Source: Martinezella lusitana (GTDB lineage Bacteria; Pseudomonadota; Alphaproteobacteria; Rhizobiales; Rhizobiaceae). From it: a stretch of 64,000 bases of DNA. The translations under genes and the position numbers were made by a program. Below the pieces are notes generated by a model. That model was not told the origin of the DNA. It worked only from the letters and a program-made list of their open reading frames with translations, and searched no databases. Position 1 is the first letter of the stretch. Every line of letters starts with the position of its first letter. The DNA lies in the NCBI RefSeq assembly GCF_016901135.1, contig NZ_JAFEVL010000010.1, positions 372,001 to 436,000 on the forward strand. The letters are read 5' to 3'. This document shows positions 17,741 to 26,893 of this stretch, piece by piece.

Positions 17741-18971
17741 GCTCTATCTCCTTGAAGAGGACGTTCTGGTCGATGAGGTAGCGGGCGAAGATCGGCAGGC
17801 TGGCGCCGCCGATGGCACGTGCCTGCGGCCCCACCGCGCCCTCGATGATGTCGGGCATGACGACGCCCTGCAGGTCCAGCGCCGAGGCGGCCTTGATGGT
17901 CGCGCGCACCACGCGTTCCCGTATCCAATCCGGGAAGCCGCCGTCGATGACGGCAGCGCTGAAATCGATGACCGAGGCGCATGCGACGATCGCCTGCGCC
18001 AGCGCCTTGGCCGTGTCCTGGATCCAGATTTCCAAAGGCTCGCCGAAATCGATCCAGTTGTTGGCCGAGTACCAGAGGGGGCGCGGGTCGAAGCCGTGGT
18101 CCTTCAACAGGTTTTCGAGCACGAAGATCGAAGCGATTTCCAGAAGCTGGCGGTTCTCGCCGTTGCGGCCGCGCACCGGCAGCGGGCCGAGCGCGCCGGC
18201 CGTGCCCGTTCGGCCGACGAAGATCGAGGAATTGAGGACGATGCCGCCGCCGAGGAAGGAGCCGATGAAGAAATAGACGAAGTCCGGATAATGCGAGCCG
18301 ACGCCGAAGACGAGCTCGGCGCCGCAAGCGCTGGTGGCGTCGTTCTGCAGGAAGACGGGATAGGCAACGCGCGAGGCGATCTCTGTCTGCAGGTTGAAGC
18401 CGCGCCATACGTCCATCGCTCCGGCCGGGGCACCCACCTGTTCCGCCCAGTTCCACAACTCGAACGGCGCGGCGACGCCGATCCCGGCAATTTTCCGCCG
18501 CTCGTCGCTGCTGAGGCGCCCCTCGAGCTCCTGGATGCCGGCCGTGACGAAGGCGATAATGTCCTGCGGCAGCGGGTAGGGGTAGATCTGATGAAGTTGC
18601 ATCCTGATTCCGCCGACGAAATCCATCAGCACCAGATCGGCACTGCGCCGGCCGATCTTGACGCCGAAGGAGAGCACCGCATCCGGATTGAGCCGCATGG
18701 GAATGGATGGCTGTCCGACGCGGCCGCGCACCGGCGCGTCTCGTGAGAGCAGCCCGTCCTTCTCCAGCGCCCGCATGATAACTGAAACGGTTTGCGCCGA
18801 GAGGCCGCTGCGCCGAGCGATATCCGCTTTCGACAGCGCGCTGTGACGGCGCACAAGCGACAGCACGAGCCGCTCGTTATGGGCTCGCACGCCAATCTGG
18901 TTCGCGCCCCCGCTCGGGTCGAGAATCATCGGTGCTGTAGGTGTGTCCTCCGGGTCATGCACGAGAGACAT
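17724..18971 (-). CDS. frcR: ROK-family repressor of the fructose operon, FrcR-like
   Basis: Transcriptional repressor of 415 residues from the ATG at 18971, which has a GGAAGGAG ribosome site; an upstream in-frame start at 19028 has none. The N-terminal winged helix reads LSKADIARRSGLSAQTVSVIMRALEKDGLL (about residues 46-75). The ROK sugar-binding domain follows, with FPFQ-like changes in the kinase motifs; the zinc motif CxCGxxGC is absent, so it is not a kinase. It is divergent from frcB, the same arrangement described for frcR and frcBCAK in Sinorhizobium. The 254-base gap up to frcB would hold its operator. The symbol rests on synteny and family. Confidence 0.82.
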   Translation of the reverse strand: MSLVHDPEDTPTAPMILDPSGGANQIGVRAHNERLVLSLVRRHSALSKADIARRSGLSAQTVSVIMRALEKDGLLSRDAPVRGRVGQPSIPMRLNPDAVLSFGVKIGRRSADLVLMDFVGGIRMQLHQIYPYPLPQDIIAFVTAGIQELEGRLSSDERRKIAGIGVAAPFELWNWAEQVGAPAGAMDVWRGFNLQTEIASRVAYPVFLQNDATSACGAELVFGVGSHYPDFVYFFIGSFLGGGIVLNSSIFVGRTGTAGALGPLPVRGRNGENRQLLEIASIFVLENLLKDHGFDPRPLWYSANNWIDFGEPLEIWIQDTAKALAQAIVACASVIDFSAAVIDGGFPDWIRERVVRATIKAASALDLQGVVMPDIIEGAVGPQARAIGGASLPIFARYLIDQNVLFKEIEHAEGH

Positions 18972-19225
18972 GGGCCTGCTCCTTCCACCATGGCCATGCC
19001 TTATTTTTCCCGAGAATGCCACATCCAATTAATAATTCAATCCGATTTATTTATTGACAGCGGGAAATCTTTAGGCTCAGATATGGGCCGTCGAGGATGT
19101 GCATATGACCTTGGAGGAGGTCCACCGGAAACAATCTGACAGGCATGGCGCATCTTTAAACCGGGTTCGGACAGGGCCCGCGGCTCGCCGGGAAGGTCCG
19201 GCTTTTCAAACATCGGGAGGATTGA

Positions 19226-20251
19226 ATGAAGAAATCTGTTATTTCCGCAGCACTCGCCGCTCTAGCGATCGGCGTCGCCTTTGCAGCGCCGGCGAAGGCC
19301 GCCGGCGTATCCGCCTGCCTCATCACCAAGACCGACACTAACCCTTTCTTCGTCAAGATGAAGGAAGGCGCAACCGCCAAGGCGAAGGAACTCGGCGTGA
19401 CGCTGAAGTCCTATGCCGGCAAGATCGATGGTGACAGCGAAAGCCAGGTCGCCGCGATCGAAAGCTGCATCGCCGATGGCGCGAAGGGCATTTTGATTGC
19501 CGCTTCCGATACCAAGGGCATCGTTTCTTCGGTCAAGAAGGCACGCGATGCCGGCCTGCTGGTCATCGCGCTCGACACGCCGCTGGAGCCAGCCGATGCC
19601 GCTGATGCGACCTTTGCCACCGACAATCTTCTCGCTGGCAAGCTGATCGGTCAGTGGGCAAAGGAAACGCTGGGCGACAAGGTGAAGGACGCCAAGGTCG
19701 GCTTCCTGGATCTGACGCCGTCGCAGCCTTCCGTCGACGTGCTGCGCGACCAGGGCTTCATGATCGGCTTCGGCATTGATCCGAAGGATCCGAACAAGAT
19801 CGGCGACGAAACCGATCCGCGTATCGTCGGCCATGACGTCACCAACGGCAACGAGGAAGGCGGCCGCAAGGCCATGGAAAACCTCCTGCAGAAGGATTCG
19901 AGCATCAACGTCATCCACACCATCAACGAACCGGCTGCCGTCGGCGCCTACCAGGCCCTGAAGGCCGTCGGCTTGGAAAAGCAGGTTCTGATCGTGTCTG
20001 TTGACGGCGGTTGCCCGGGCGTCAAGTCCGTCAAGGAAGGCGTGATCGGCGCGACGTCGCAGCAATATCCGCTGATGATGGCGGCCCTCGGCGTCGAGGC
20101 GATCAAGAAGTTCGCCGACTCTGGCGAAAAGCCGAAGCCGACCGAAGGCAAGTCCTTCTTCGATACCGGCGTTTCGCTGGTGACGGACAAGCCGGTCTCT
20201 GGCGTGAAGTCGATCGACACCAAGGAAGGCACCGCCAAGTGCTGGGGCTAA
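19226..20251 (+). CDS. frcB: Fructose ABC transporter periplasmic binding protein
   Basis: Periplasmic solute receptor of 341 residues with a signal peptide ending AKA-AG (about residues 1-22) and a GGGAGG ribosome site. It is a CUT2-type Peripla_BP_4 protein: [20 protein letters not shown] near the N-terminus binds the first lobe, and EAADADATF-like and [19 protein letters not shown] stretches form the hinge and sugar site. It heads the frcBCAK operon and matches the Sinorhizobium FrcB that binds fructose, mannose and ribose. A stem-loop separates it from frcC, which usually keeps the binding protein in excess over the membrane parts. Confidence 0.88.
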   Translation: MKKSVISAALAALAIGVAFAAPAKAAGVSACLITKTDTNPFFVKMKEGATAKAKELGVTLKSYAGKIDGDSESQVAAIESCIADGAKGILIAASDTKGIVSSVKKARDAGLLVIALDTPLEPADAADATFATDNLLAGKLIGQWAKETLGDKVKDAKVGFLDLTPSQPSVDVLRDQGFMIGFGIDPKDPNKIGDETDPRIVGHDVTNGNEEGGRKAMENLLQKDSSINVIHTINEPAAVGAYQALKAVGLEKQVLIVSVDGGCPGVKSVKEGVIGATSQQYPLMMAALGVEAIKKFADSGEKPKPTEGKSFFDTGVSLVTDKPVSGVKSIDTKEGTAKCWG

Positions 20252-20268
20252 GCCTCATCCTGAACTTG

Positions 20269-20313
20269 GCGTGATCTTATCGGAAAACCGCTTCACGCTT
20301 TTCGCTGAAGCGG
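20269..20313 (+). repeat. Dispersed palindromic element between frcB and frcC
   Basis: Contains GCGTGATC (20269-20276) and GAAAACCGCTTCAC (20283-20296), and folds as CCGCTTCA (20288-20295) / TGAAGCGG (20306-20313). The second motif is the reverse complement of one at 23002-23015, so it belongs to a repeated family. In the frc mRNA it probably limits read-through or protects the frcB 3' end. Confidence 0.65.
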
Positions 20314-20429
20314 TCCTTCGGTTCGCGATCGTGCCTTCCTGACATCAACGCCGGCCGGGCTCTCGCTCCGGCCGGTTTCAACAGCCGGCGGTTTCCGCGT
20401 ATAATTCGGCGCGGCAGCGGAGGAATACA

Positions 20430-21494
20430 ATGACCGAAGCACAGGAATTCGAGCGTGCTCTCGACGGCAGCGACAAGAATGTTGCCTCGTTCGAGCACCA
20501 GGATGTCTCTCTTCTCAAACGCGTGCAGCATTTCTTGCATTCGACGCCGGCCGCCGTGCCGTTGATCGTGCTGGTGCTGGCGATCATCATCTTCGGCTTT
20601 GCCATCGGCGGCCGTTTCTTCTCCGCCTACACGCTGACGCTGATCCTGCAGCAGATCGCCATCGTCGGCATTCTCGCCGCGGCGCAGACGCTGGTCATCC
20701 TGACCGCTGGCATCGATCTTTCGATCGGCGTGATCATGGTCATTTCCTCCGTCGTCATGGGCAATGTCGCCGTCACCTACGGCCTGCCGACGCCGATCGC
20801 CATTATTGCCGGCATGGTTGCGGGCGGTATCTGCGGATTGCTCAACGGTTTCCTTGTCGCCAACATGAAGCTGCCGCCGTTCATCGTGACGCTCGGCACG
20901 TGGAATATCGTCATGGCGACGAATTTCATCTATTCCGCCAATGAGACCATCCGCGACACCGATGTCGATGAAAAGGCGCCGCTTTTGCATTTTTTCGCGA
21001 TCAGCTTCCGGCTCGGCGGCGCGGTGCTGACGCTCGGTGTCATCGCCATGGTGCTGCTGGTGTTGGTGCTATGGTATATTCTCAATCACACAGCCTGGGG
21101 CCGGCATGTCTATGCTGTCGGCGATGATCCGGAGGCGGCAAAATTGTCGGGCATCCAGACCAAGAAGGTGCTGCTTGCTGTTTACGGCGTTTCGGGGCTG
21201 ATCGCGGCCTTTGCCGCCTGGGTTTCGATTGGCCGTAACGGCTCGGTCTCACCATCTTCGGCTGTGACGGATTTCAATCTTCAGGCAATTACCGCGACCG
21301 TGATCGGTGGCATCTCGCTCTTCGGCGGCCGTGGCTCGATCCTCGGCGCTCTGTTCGGCGCGATGATCGTCGGCGTCGTATCCATGGGCCTCAACATGCT
21401 CGGAGCCGATCCGCAGTGGAAGGTCCTCCTGACGGGCGTGCTCATCATCGGCGCCGTCGCGATCGATCAATGGATCAGAAAGGTATCGGCATGA
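20430..21494 (+). CDS. frcC: Fructose ABC transporter permease
   Basis: Inner-membrane permease of 354 residues, CUT2 (RbsC-like) family, with about 8-10 hydrophobic helices. It shows the family features LVILTAGIDLSIGVIMVIS (about residues 86-104) and the conserved EAA-like loop region AVGDDPEAAKLSGIQTKKVL (about 230-249), which contacts the ATPase. The N-terminal 40 residues are cytoplasmic and longer than in RbsC. A GGAGGA ribosome site precedes the ATG at 20430. Its stop overlaps the frcA start (ATGA at 21491-21494), indicating translational coupling. Confidence 0.92.
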   Translation: MTEAQEFERALDGSDKNVASFEHQDVSLLKRVQHFLHSTPAAVPLIVLVLAIIIFGFAIGGRFFSAYTLTLILQQIAIVGILAAAQTLVILTAGIDLSIGVIMVISSVVMGNVAVTYGLPTPIAIIAGMVAGGICGLLNGFLVANMKLPPFIVTLGTWNIVMATNFIYSANETIRDTDVDEKAPLLHFFAISFRLGGAVLTLGVIAMVLLVLVLWYILNHTAWGRHVYAVGDDPEAAKLSGIQTKKVLLAVYGVSGLIAAFAAWVSIGRNGSVSPSSAVTDFNLQAITATVIGGISLFGGRGSILGALFGAMIVGVVSMGLNMLGADPQWKVLLTGVLIIGAVAIDQWIRKVSA

Positions 21495-22279
21495 CCACGA
21501 CTGGCGAACCCCTTCTCACCGCGCGTGGCCTCGTCAAGCGCTATGGACGCGTGACTGCGCTCGACAATGCCGATTTCGATCTTTACCCCGGCGAAATCCT
21601 TGCTGTCATCGGCGACAACGGCGCGGGAAAATCCTCGCTGATCAAGGCGATTTCCGGCGCGGTCACACCCGATGAAGGTGAGATCATGCTGGAAGGCAAG
21701 CCTGTCCATTTCAGGTCGCCGATGGAAGCGCGCGAGGCCGGCATCGAAACGGTCTATCAGAACCTCGCGCTATCGCCGGCGCTCTCGATCGCGGACAACA
21801 TGTTCCTCGGTCGCGAGATCCGCAAGCCCGGCATTCTCGGCTCGGTATTCCGTATGCTCGACCGGCCGGCGATGGAAAAGCGCGCCCGCGACAAGCTCAC
21901 CGAGCTTGGCCTGATGACGATCCAGAACATCAACCAGGCGGTGGAAACGCTCTCCGGCGGTCAGCGTCAGGGCGTGGCCGTGGCACGTGCCGCCGCCTTC
22001 GGCTCCAAGGTCGTCATCATGGACGAGCCGACGGCGGCACTCGGCGTCAAGGAAAGCCGCAAGGTTCTCGAACTCATCCTCGACGTGCGGGCTCGCGGCT
22101 TGCCGATCGTGCTGATCTCGCACAATATGCCGCATGTCTTCGAGGTGGCGGACCGCATCCATATCCATCGCCTCGGACGCCGTTTGACCGTGATCAATCC
22201 CAAGGAATACACCATGTCCGATGCCGTTGCCTTCATGACCGGCGCCAAGGCTCCGCCGGTGGAGACTGTCGCTGCATGA
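21491..22279 (+). CDS. frcA: Fructose ABC transporter ATP-binding protein
   Basis: ABC ATPase of 262 residues starting at 21491. Walker A is GDNGAGKSS (about residues 41-49), the signature is LSGGQRQGVAVARA and Walker B is VVIMDEPTAALG. It has a single nucleotide-binding domain, unlike the double-domain RbsA/MglA of enteric bacteria; this is the known feature of the Frc system, where two copies are presumed to dimerise. It overlaps frcC by 4 bases and frcK by 4 bases. Confidence 0.93.
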   Translation: MTTTGEPLLTARGLVKRYGRVTALDNADFDLYPGEILAVIGDNGAGKSSLIKAISGAVTPDEGEIMLEGKPVHFRSPMEAREAGIETVYQNLALSPALSIADNMFLGREIRKPGILGSVFRMLDRPAMEKRARDKLTELGLMTIQNINQAVETLSGGQRQGVAVARAAAFGSKVVIMDEPTAALGVKESRKVLELILDVRARGLPIVLISHNMPHVFEVADRIHIHRLGRRLTVINPKEYTMSDAVAFMTGAKAPPVETVAA

Positions 22280-22908
22280 GTGTTGCGCTCGAGGACGTCG
22301 CCGGCGAGATCGTTGCACGCGCCGGCAACGCAAAACGTATCCTGGTGGCGATTGCCGGCCCGCCTGGCGCCGGTAAATCGACGCTGGCGGATAACGTCGT
22401 CGAGGCGTTGAAGGCCAAAGGCGAAAGCGCCGAGGTCCTGCCGATGGACGGCTTCCACATGGACAATGCCGTCCTGATCGAAAAGGGGCTTCTGAAGCGG
22501 AAGGGCGTGCCCGAAAGTTTCGACGTGCGCGCCTTTCTCGATATCGTCAGGGCTGTGCGGGCTGCCGATCAGGAGGTGCTCGTGCCGGTCTTCGACCGCT
22601 CTCGCGAGATTGCCATCGCATCGGCCCGCGTCGTTTCGCCGGATCACCGGTTCATCGTGATCGAGGGAAACTATCTGCTGTTCAGCCAGGGAAAATGGGC
22701 GGAGCTTGAAGGCATGTTCGACTATTCGATCATGCTGGCGCCGCCGATGGAAGTGCTGGAGCAGCGGCTCTGGGAGCGCTGGAAGGGCTATGATCTCGAC
22801 GACGAGGCAGCCCGCGCCAAGGTCTACGGCAATGATCTGCCGAACGGCCGGCTGATCCTGGAAAACCGTCGCCCGGCCGACGTCACCATCGACATCGTGC
22901 AGGATTAA
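22276..22908 (+). CDS. frcK: FrcK, uridine kinase-like P-loop kinase
   Basis: Cytoplasmic kinase of 210 residues with P-loop AGPPGAGKST at about residues 29-38 and the phosphoribulokinase/uridine kinase-like stretch PMDGFHMDNAVL. It is the last gene of frcBCAK, overlapping frcA by 4 bases. In Sinorhizobium FrcK is a putative sugar kinase that is not essential for fructose transport, so its real substrate is unclear. The adjacent Frk is a better candidate for fructose phosphorylation. Related proteins are annotated nucleoside/nucleotide kinase family proteins. Confidence 0.85.
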   Translation: MSVALEDVAGEIVARAGNAKRILVAIAGPPGAGKSTLADNVVEALKAKGESAEVLPMDGFHMDNAVLIEKGLLKRKGVPESFDVRAFLDIVRAVRAADQEVLVPVFDRSREIAIASARVVSPDHRFIVIEGNYLLFSQGKWAELEGMFDYSIMLAPPMEVLEQRLWERWKGYDLDDEAARAKVYGNDLPNGRLILENRRPADVTIDIVQD

Positions 22909-22984
22909 ACCTCGCCATCATTTAACCACCGTCGCGGATTGTTTTGCGGTGGCGGTTGATGCTATCGAAGCGCGACAGCACAAA

Positions 22985-23030
22985 GCGTGATCCCGAAAAG
23001 TGTGAAGCGGTTTTCGGAAGAGATCATGCT
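22985..23030 (+). repeat. Dispersed palindromic element upstream of pyrC
   Basis: Begins GCGTGATC (22985-22992), contains GTGAAGCGGTTTTC (23002-23015) and ends GATCATGCT (23022-23030). The end parts GCGTGATC and GATCATGC are near reverse complements, so it can fold on itself. Related copies are at 20269-20313 and 37771-37796. It lies just 22 bases before the pyrC start and so is in the leader. Confidence 0.65.
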
Positions 23031-23051
23031 CCCATTCCAGAGGTCGCGCCC

Positions 23052-24092
23052 ATGCAAAAGCTCACCATCCGCCGTCCCGATGACTGGCATCTGCATCTGC
23101 GTGACGGAGCCATGCTCGAAGGCGTGATCGGCGACACCTCCAGGCATTTCGCCCGCGCCATCATCATGCCCAATCTCGTGCCGCCAGTCGTGACCACGGC
23201 GGATGCGACCGCCTATCGCGAGCGCATCCTGAAGGCATTGCCGACCGGCGCCCGCTTCCAGCCGCTGATGACGCTCTATCTCACCGAGCACACCAGCCCC
23301 GACGATGTCGAGGCAGGCAAGACGAGTGGTCTGATTACGGCCGTCAAGCTCTACCCTGCGGGGGCGACAACCAATTCCCATGGCGGCGTGCGCAATCTCG
23401 ACAAGGCAATGCCGGTATTGGAGCGCATGGCGAAGATCGGCCTGCCGCTCTGCGTCCATGGCGAGGTGACGACGCCGGAGGTGGATATTTTCGATCGTGA
23501 GGCCGTGTTCATCGAAACCGTGCTCGATCCGTTGCGAAAGCGCCTGCCGGAGCTGAAGGTGACGATGGAGCATGTGACGACATCGGACGGCGTGAACTAC
23601 ATCAAATCGGCAAAGGCTAATCTCGCCGGCTCCATCACGACGCATCATCTGATCATCAATCGCAACGCCATCCTCGTCGGCGGCATTCGTCCGCATTACT
23701 ATTGTCTGCCCGTCGCCAAGCGCGAAAGCCACCGCCAGGCGCTGCGCGCGGCCGCCGCGAGCGGCGATATCAGGTTCTTCCTCGGCACGGATTCGGCTCC
23801 ACATGTCGATCCGCTGAAGGAATGCGCCTGCGGCTGCGCCGGCATCTATACTTCGATCAACACGATGAGTTGCCTCGCGCATGTCTTCGAGCAGGAGAAT
23901 GCACTGGACAGGCTGGAAGCTTTTGTCTCGCTGAACGGGCCGGCCTGGTATGGACTGCCTGTCAATGAGGACCGGATCACGCTGGTACGCCGGCCGGAAG
24001 CGGTCACTTTCCCTGAAAAGATAGAGACCGGTGCAGGCCCCGTCACGGTGTTCGACCCGATGTTCTCGTTGCATTGGGATGTCGAAGGCTGA
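23052..24092 (+). CDS. pyrC: Dihydroorotase (class II)
   Basis: Zinc enzyme of pyrimidine synthesis that interconverts carbamoyl-aspartate and dihydroorotate; 346 residues from the ATG at 23052, the standard length of class II PyrC. The metal-binding motif [10 protein letters not shown] is at about residues 10-19, the carbamylated Lys at about 102 in AVKLYPAG, and the His ligands in VHGEVT and MEHVTT with the Asp in LGTDSAPH. All expected metal and substrate residues are present. The gene stands alone here; pyrE is 3.6 kb downstream. An in-frame extension to 22944 has no family similarity. Confidence 0.97.
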   Translation: MQKLTIRRPDDWHLHLRDGAMLEGVIGDTSRHFARAIIMPNLVPPVVTTADATAYRERILKALPTGARFQPLMTLYLTEHTSPDDVEAGKTSGLITAVKLYPAGATTNSHGGVRNLDKAMPVLERMAKIGLPLCVHGEVTTPEVDIFDREAVFIETVLDPLRKRLPELKVTMEHVTTSDGVNYIKSAKANLAGSITTHHLIINRNAILVGGIRPHYYCLPVAKRESHRQALRAAAASGDIRFFLGTDSAPHVDPLKECACGCAGIYTSINTMSCLAHVFEQENALDRLEAFVSLNGPAWYGLPVNEDRITLVRRPEAVTFPEKIETGAGPVTVFDPMFSLHWDVEG

Positions 24093-24290
24093 GTTCAGAT
24101 TTTGAGTATATAAGCATAAGTTAATTTAATGATCTATATTAGCGGTAAAGTATTCGTGTCTTGCCGCTAAATGGGACGTATATTTTATTTAAATGCATTT
24201 TCTTTATTATTTGCCGTAACCAATTCGATACCCCTTGAGGGCTAGCCTGTCACTGATCCCCTACGGTAATGATGAGACCGTCGAAAGAGC

Positions 24291-25445
24291 ATGATGCTGG
24301 TCGATTACAATTCCCTCCTTCTCGCCCTTGGCGTTTCCGCGTCCTGCCTCGCGGTCACATTGGTGGGAAGCTGGTTTTCTCGCCGGCCTGATACCTTTCT
24401 GCTGACGTGCTCTGCCGGCCTGGTGCCAATCGTGGCCGGCATTTTCATATATGGCGCCTATGTCGACAGGCCGCGGCCGATTTTTGCCATTCTGACTTTT
24501 GTGTTGTTCTTCATCGGCTTCGCGACGATCTGGGTGGCCGGTCACCAGTTTCGCACCCGCCGCCTTTCGAAAATTCGCTTCTTGTTTGGTTGCCTCACCG
24601 GTATCGCAGCGTCGGTGCCCGCCATGCTTGTCGGTTATGACGGCCTGGCTTTCATCGGTGATAACGTCGTCATCAGCCTGCTCTTGCTGCTGACCGCGCG
24701 TGAATATTGGCTGAGCCGCCATGAGGCGCCCACGCCGCTCTATGGCATTACCGCGCTTTACACATTGACCGCGATCTCCTTTGCACTTTGCGCGGCTGTG
24801 TTGATCGCGGACGGCAAGCTCGTGCTTGGCCATGCGCCGGATAATTGGGCGGAAGATTTCAGCCTTGCTGTCTGCATTGCCGGAATGACCGGGATCGGCG
24901 CGCTGTCGCTCGCTCTGCATCAATGGCGTCAGGCCGCGCTGCACCGGCAGGAGGCGATCACCGATGCGCTGACCGGACTGCTGAACCGCCGCGCGCTTTT
25001 CAATCTCCATGGCGGCCGCTCCTTCGGTCCGTCGATGGCTGTCATCGTCTTCGACATCGATCGCTTCAAGACGATCAACGATCAGCATGGCCACGCTGCC
25101 GGCGATCTCGTGCTCAAGTTTTTCGGTCAGGACCTATCCGCGGGCTTGCGCGCTTCGGACACGGTGGCTCGGCTCGGCGGCGAGGAGTTTGCGCTTGTGC
25201 TCGACAATACGCTGCCCGGCCGCGCCGAGCAGGTTGCCGAACGGGTGCGCGATGCTTTTGCGGCACGAACAATCAGCATTGACGACAAATCCTTGACCTG
25301 CACGGTCAGCGCGGGTGTTGCGACCGGCACGGTCGAAGGGGTCGGCTTCGATGATGTCCTTCGCGCCGCCGACAAGGCGCTTTATGAGGCGAAGCGCAAT
25401 GGCCGCAACCGTGTCGAGGTCGCGGCCTATCTGCACGCAGTCTAG
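24291..25445 (+). CDS. Membrane diguanylate cyclase (GGDEF) with I-site
   Basis: Makes cyclic-di-GMP from two GTP. The 384 residues comprise an N-terminal membrane domain with about six helices (residues 5-205) and no recognised sensor name, then a GGDEF domain (about 215-375). The active-site motif is GGEEF, preceded five residues earlier by RASD, a complete product-inhibition I-site (RxxD). The domain also has ITDALTGLLNRRAL and the metal Asp in FDIDRFKTIND. No EAL domain is present, so it is an active, feedback-inhibited cyclase. It is monocistronic with an AT-rich 198-base upstream region. Confidence 0.9.
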   Translation: MMLVDYNSLLLALGVSASCLAVTLVGSWFSRRPDTFLLTCSAGLVPIVAGIFIYGAYVDRPRPIFAILTFVLFFIGFATIWVAGHQFRTRRLSKIRFLFGCLTGIAASVPAMLVGYDGLAFIGDNVVISLLLLLTAREYWLSRHEAPTPLYGITALYTLTAISFALCAAVLIADGKLVLGHAPDNWAEDFSLAVCIAGMTGIGALSLALHQWRQAALHRQEAITDALTGLLNRRALFNLHGGRSFGPSMAVIVFDIDRFKTINDQHGHAAGDLVLKFFGQDLSAGLRASDTVARLGGEEFALVLDNTLPGRAEQVAERVRDAFAARTISIDDKSLTCTVSAGVATGTVEGVGFDDVLRAADKALYEAKRNGRNRVEVAAYLHAV

Positions 25446-25487
25446 CAAAACATTTCGTTAGAAACGCTGGTAGCCTTTATGGAACGC

Positions 25488-25967
25488 TCAGAACAGGGCC
25501 CGCACGAAGGCGCATGCCGCAAGCAGGGATGCCAGCGTGCGCACATGGTTCCACCGCGTCCAATCGCTGAGATAGCTCGACCATAGTTGCGCGCCCTCAG
25601 CCGTGTGGCCATCGACCTTATCCAGGGCGTCGTTCAGCGGCACGTTGAACACCATGGTCGAAAGAAAGCTGGCGACGATATAGAGCACGGCGCCTGTCAG
25701 CATCAGCACGCTGACACCGCCCCGCCAATAAAGGATTGCCATGACAGCAACGAACACCGATAGGGCGGCCGTCAACAGAAACAGCACGATGAAGGGCGAG
25801 CGCACGATCGTCGTGTTGATCGATTGCATGGCAGCGATTCCCTGATCTGCTGGAAGGCGGGCAAAGGCCTGCATGATGAATGTCGAAAACGCAAAGTAGA
25901 TTCCGGCGATAAGGCCGCTGCCGAGGGCCGCGACGATAAGGGCTATATTCGTGATCGGAAAGGTCAT
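25488..25967 (-). CDS. DUF1772 membrane protein
   Basis: Small inner-membrane protein of 159 residues with four hydrophobic helices: about residues 5-30, 58-80, 85-105 and 140-157. The middle loop FLSTMVFNVPLNDALDKVDG (about residues 101-120) with its MVFNVPLN core is typical of the DUF1772/anthrone oxygenase-like family. Its start is 2 bases after the stop codon of the upstream NmrA-like gene, so the two are an operon divergent from a TetR regulator. Function is unproven; the context suggests detoxification of a small lipophilic or oxidised compound. Confidence 0.82.
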   Translation of the reverse strand: MTFPITNIALIVAALGSGLIAGIYFAFSTFIMQAFARLPADQGIAAMQSINTTIVRSPFIVLFLLTAALSVFVAVMAILYWRGGVSVLMLTGAVLYIVASFLSTMVFNVPLNDALDKVDGHTAEGAQLWSSYLSDWTRWNHVRTLASLLAACAFVRALF

Positions 25968-25969
25968 GG

Positions 25970-26794
25970 CTAGATGCTCCAGATGCCGCTTGCGGCCGTT
26001 TCTCGGGCATAATCGGAAAAATCCCTCGGCCGCCTTCCAAGGATCTGTCTGACGCCATCCTCGACGCGCGAATTGCGCCCGTCCAGAACCTGCGTGAAGA
26101 GTTCATGCAGAAGATCGGTCGTCTCGCGCGGCAGACCTGTTGCGGTCATTTCAGCCATGAAAGTATCTATCGGGACCCTCTCGTAGTCTATGGCCCGCCC
26201 GGAAGCCGCCGCGATTTCGGAAACTGCGTCGCGGAACGTCAGGGCGCGAGGTCCCGTCAGCTCATAGGTCTGGTTGCGGTGGCGCGGATTGGTAAGGGCC
26301 TCGACCGCGACGTCGGCAAGATCGGCGGCATCGACGAAAGGCTCGGGCACATCGCCGACCGGCAATGCTAGCTTTCCCTGGAGAAGCCCGTCCAGAAAAG
26401 CGCCCTCGCTGAAATTCTGGTTGAACCAGCTGGCGCGAAGCACGGTGTAGTCCACACCGACAGCCTTGAGTTCCTGTTCGCTGAGGACAGCTCCGTCCTC
26501 GCCACGGCCAGAGAGCAGGACGATGTGCCCTACACCAGCCTCGACCGCCGTCTTTGCGAAGGCCGAGATCGCCTCCGCCGCCCAGGCGACAGCGAGATCT
26601 GGTTGGAACGTGACATAGGCGGCGGAGGCACCTTCCAGCGCCTGATGCCATGTGTCGCGGTCCTGCCAATCGAAGGCGGGCGTCGTCGAGCGCGAAGCGG
26701 CGCGGACATCGATGCCGCGATCTTTCAGGCGCTCGGCAACGCGACCGCCGGTTTTTCCCAATCCGCCGATGATGGCGACAGTTGAAATCTGCAT
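25970..26794 (-). CDS. NmrA-like NAD(P)-binding protein
   Basis: NAD(P)-binding atypical SDR of 274 residues from the ATG at 26794, preceded by GGAGGAG. The nucleotide motif VAIIGGLGKTGGRVAERL is at about residues 6-23. Conserved LRASWFNQNFSEG (about 135-147) and TGPRALTFRDAVSEIAAASG are typical of the NmrA/QOR2-like group, which act as redox sensors or quinone reductases. The catalytic Tyr of classical SDRs is missing, as usual for this group. It is the first gene of the operon with the DUF1772 gene and is divergent from a TetR regulator, with tandem operator-like repeats between. Confidence 0.86.
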   Translation of the reverse strand: MQISTVAIIGGLGKTGGRVAERLKDRGIDVRAASRSTTPAFDWQDRDTWHQALEGASAAYVTFQPDLAVAWAAEAISAFAKTAVEAGVGHIVLLSGRGEDGAVLSEQELKAVGVDYTVLRASWFNQNFSEGAFLDGLLQGKLALPVGDVPEPFVDAADLADVAVEALTNPRHRNQTYELTGPRALTFRDAVSEIAAASGRAIDYERVPIDTFMAEMTATGLPRETTDLLHELFTQVLDGRNSRVEDGVRQILGRRPRDFSDYARETAASGIWSI

Positions 26795-26812
26795 GTCAGG
26801 CTCCTCCATCTC

Positions 26813-26857
26813 AAAATGTGATAAACTCTCTCATTTGCAAAATGTGATAAACTCTCT
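26813..26857. promoter_or_regulatory. Tandem 19-bp repeat operator
   Basis: AAAATGTGATAAACTCTCT occurs at 26813-26831 and again at 26839-26857, exactly 26 bases apart, in the gap between the NmrA gene and the TetR gene. The first copy continues to CATTT and forms a partial palindrome with AAATG. The site likely binds the TetR protein as two dimers and controls both directions. Confidence 0.7.
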
Positions 26858-26893
26858 TATATGGATTGTCAACGGTGGCAGACGAGGAATGAG

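Noticed and set aside
19037..19059. Operator for the ROK repressor, and TTGACA at 19054 as frcB promoter
   Set aside because: Only a weak TCAAT/ATTGA dyad and no -10 box at proper distance, so neither was called.
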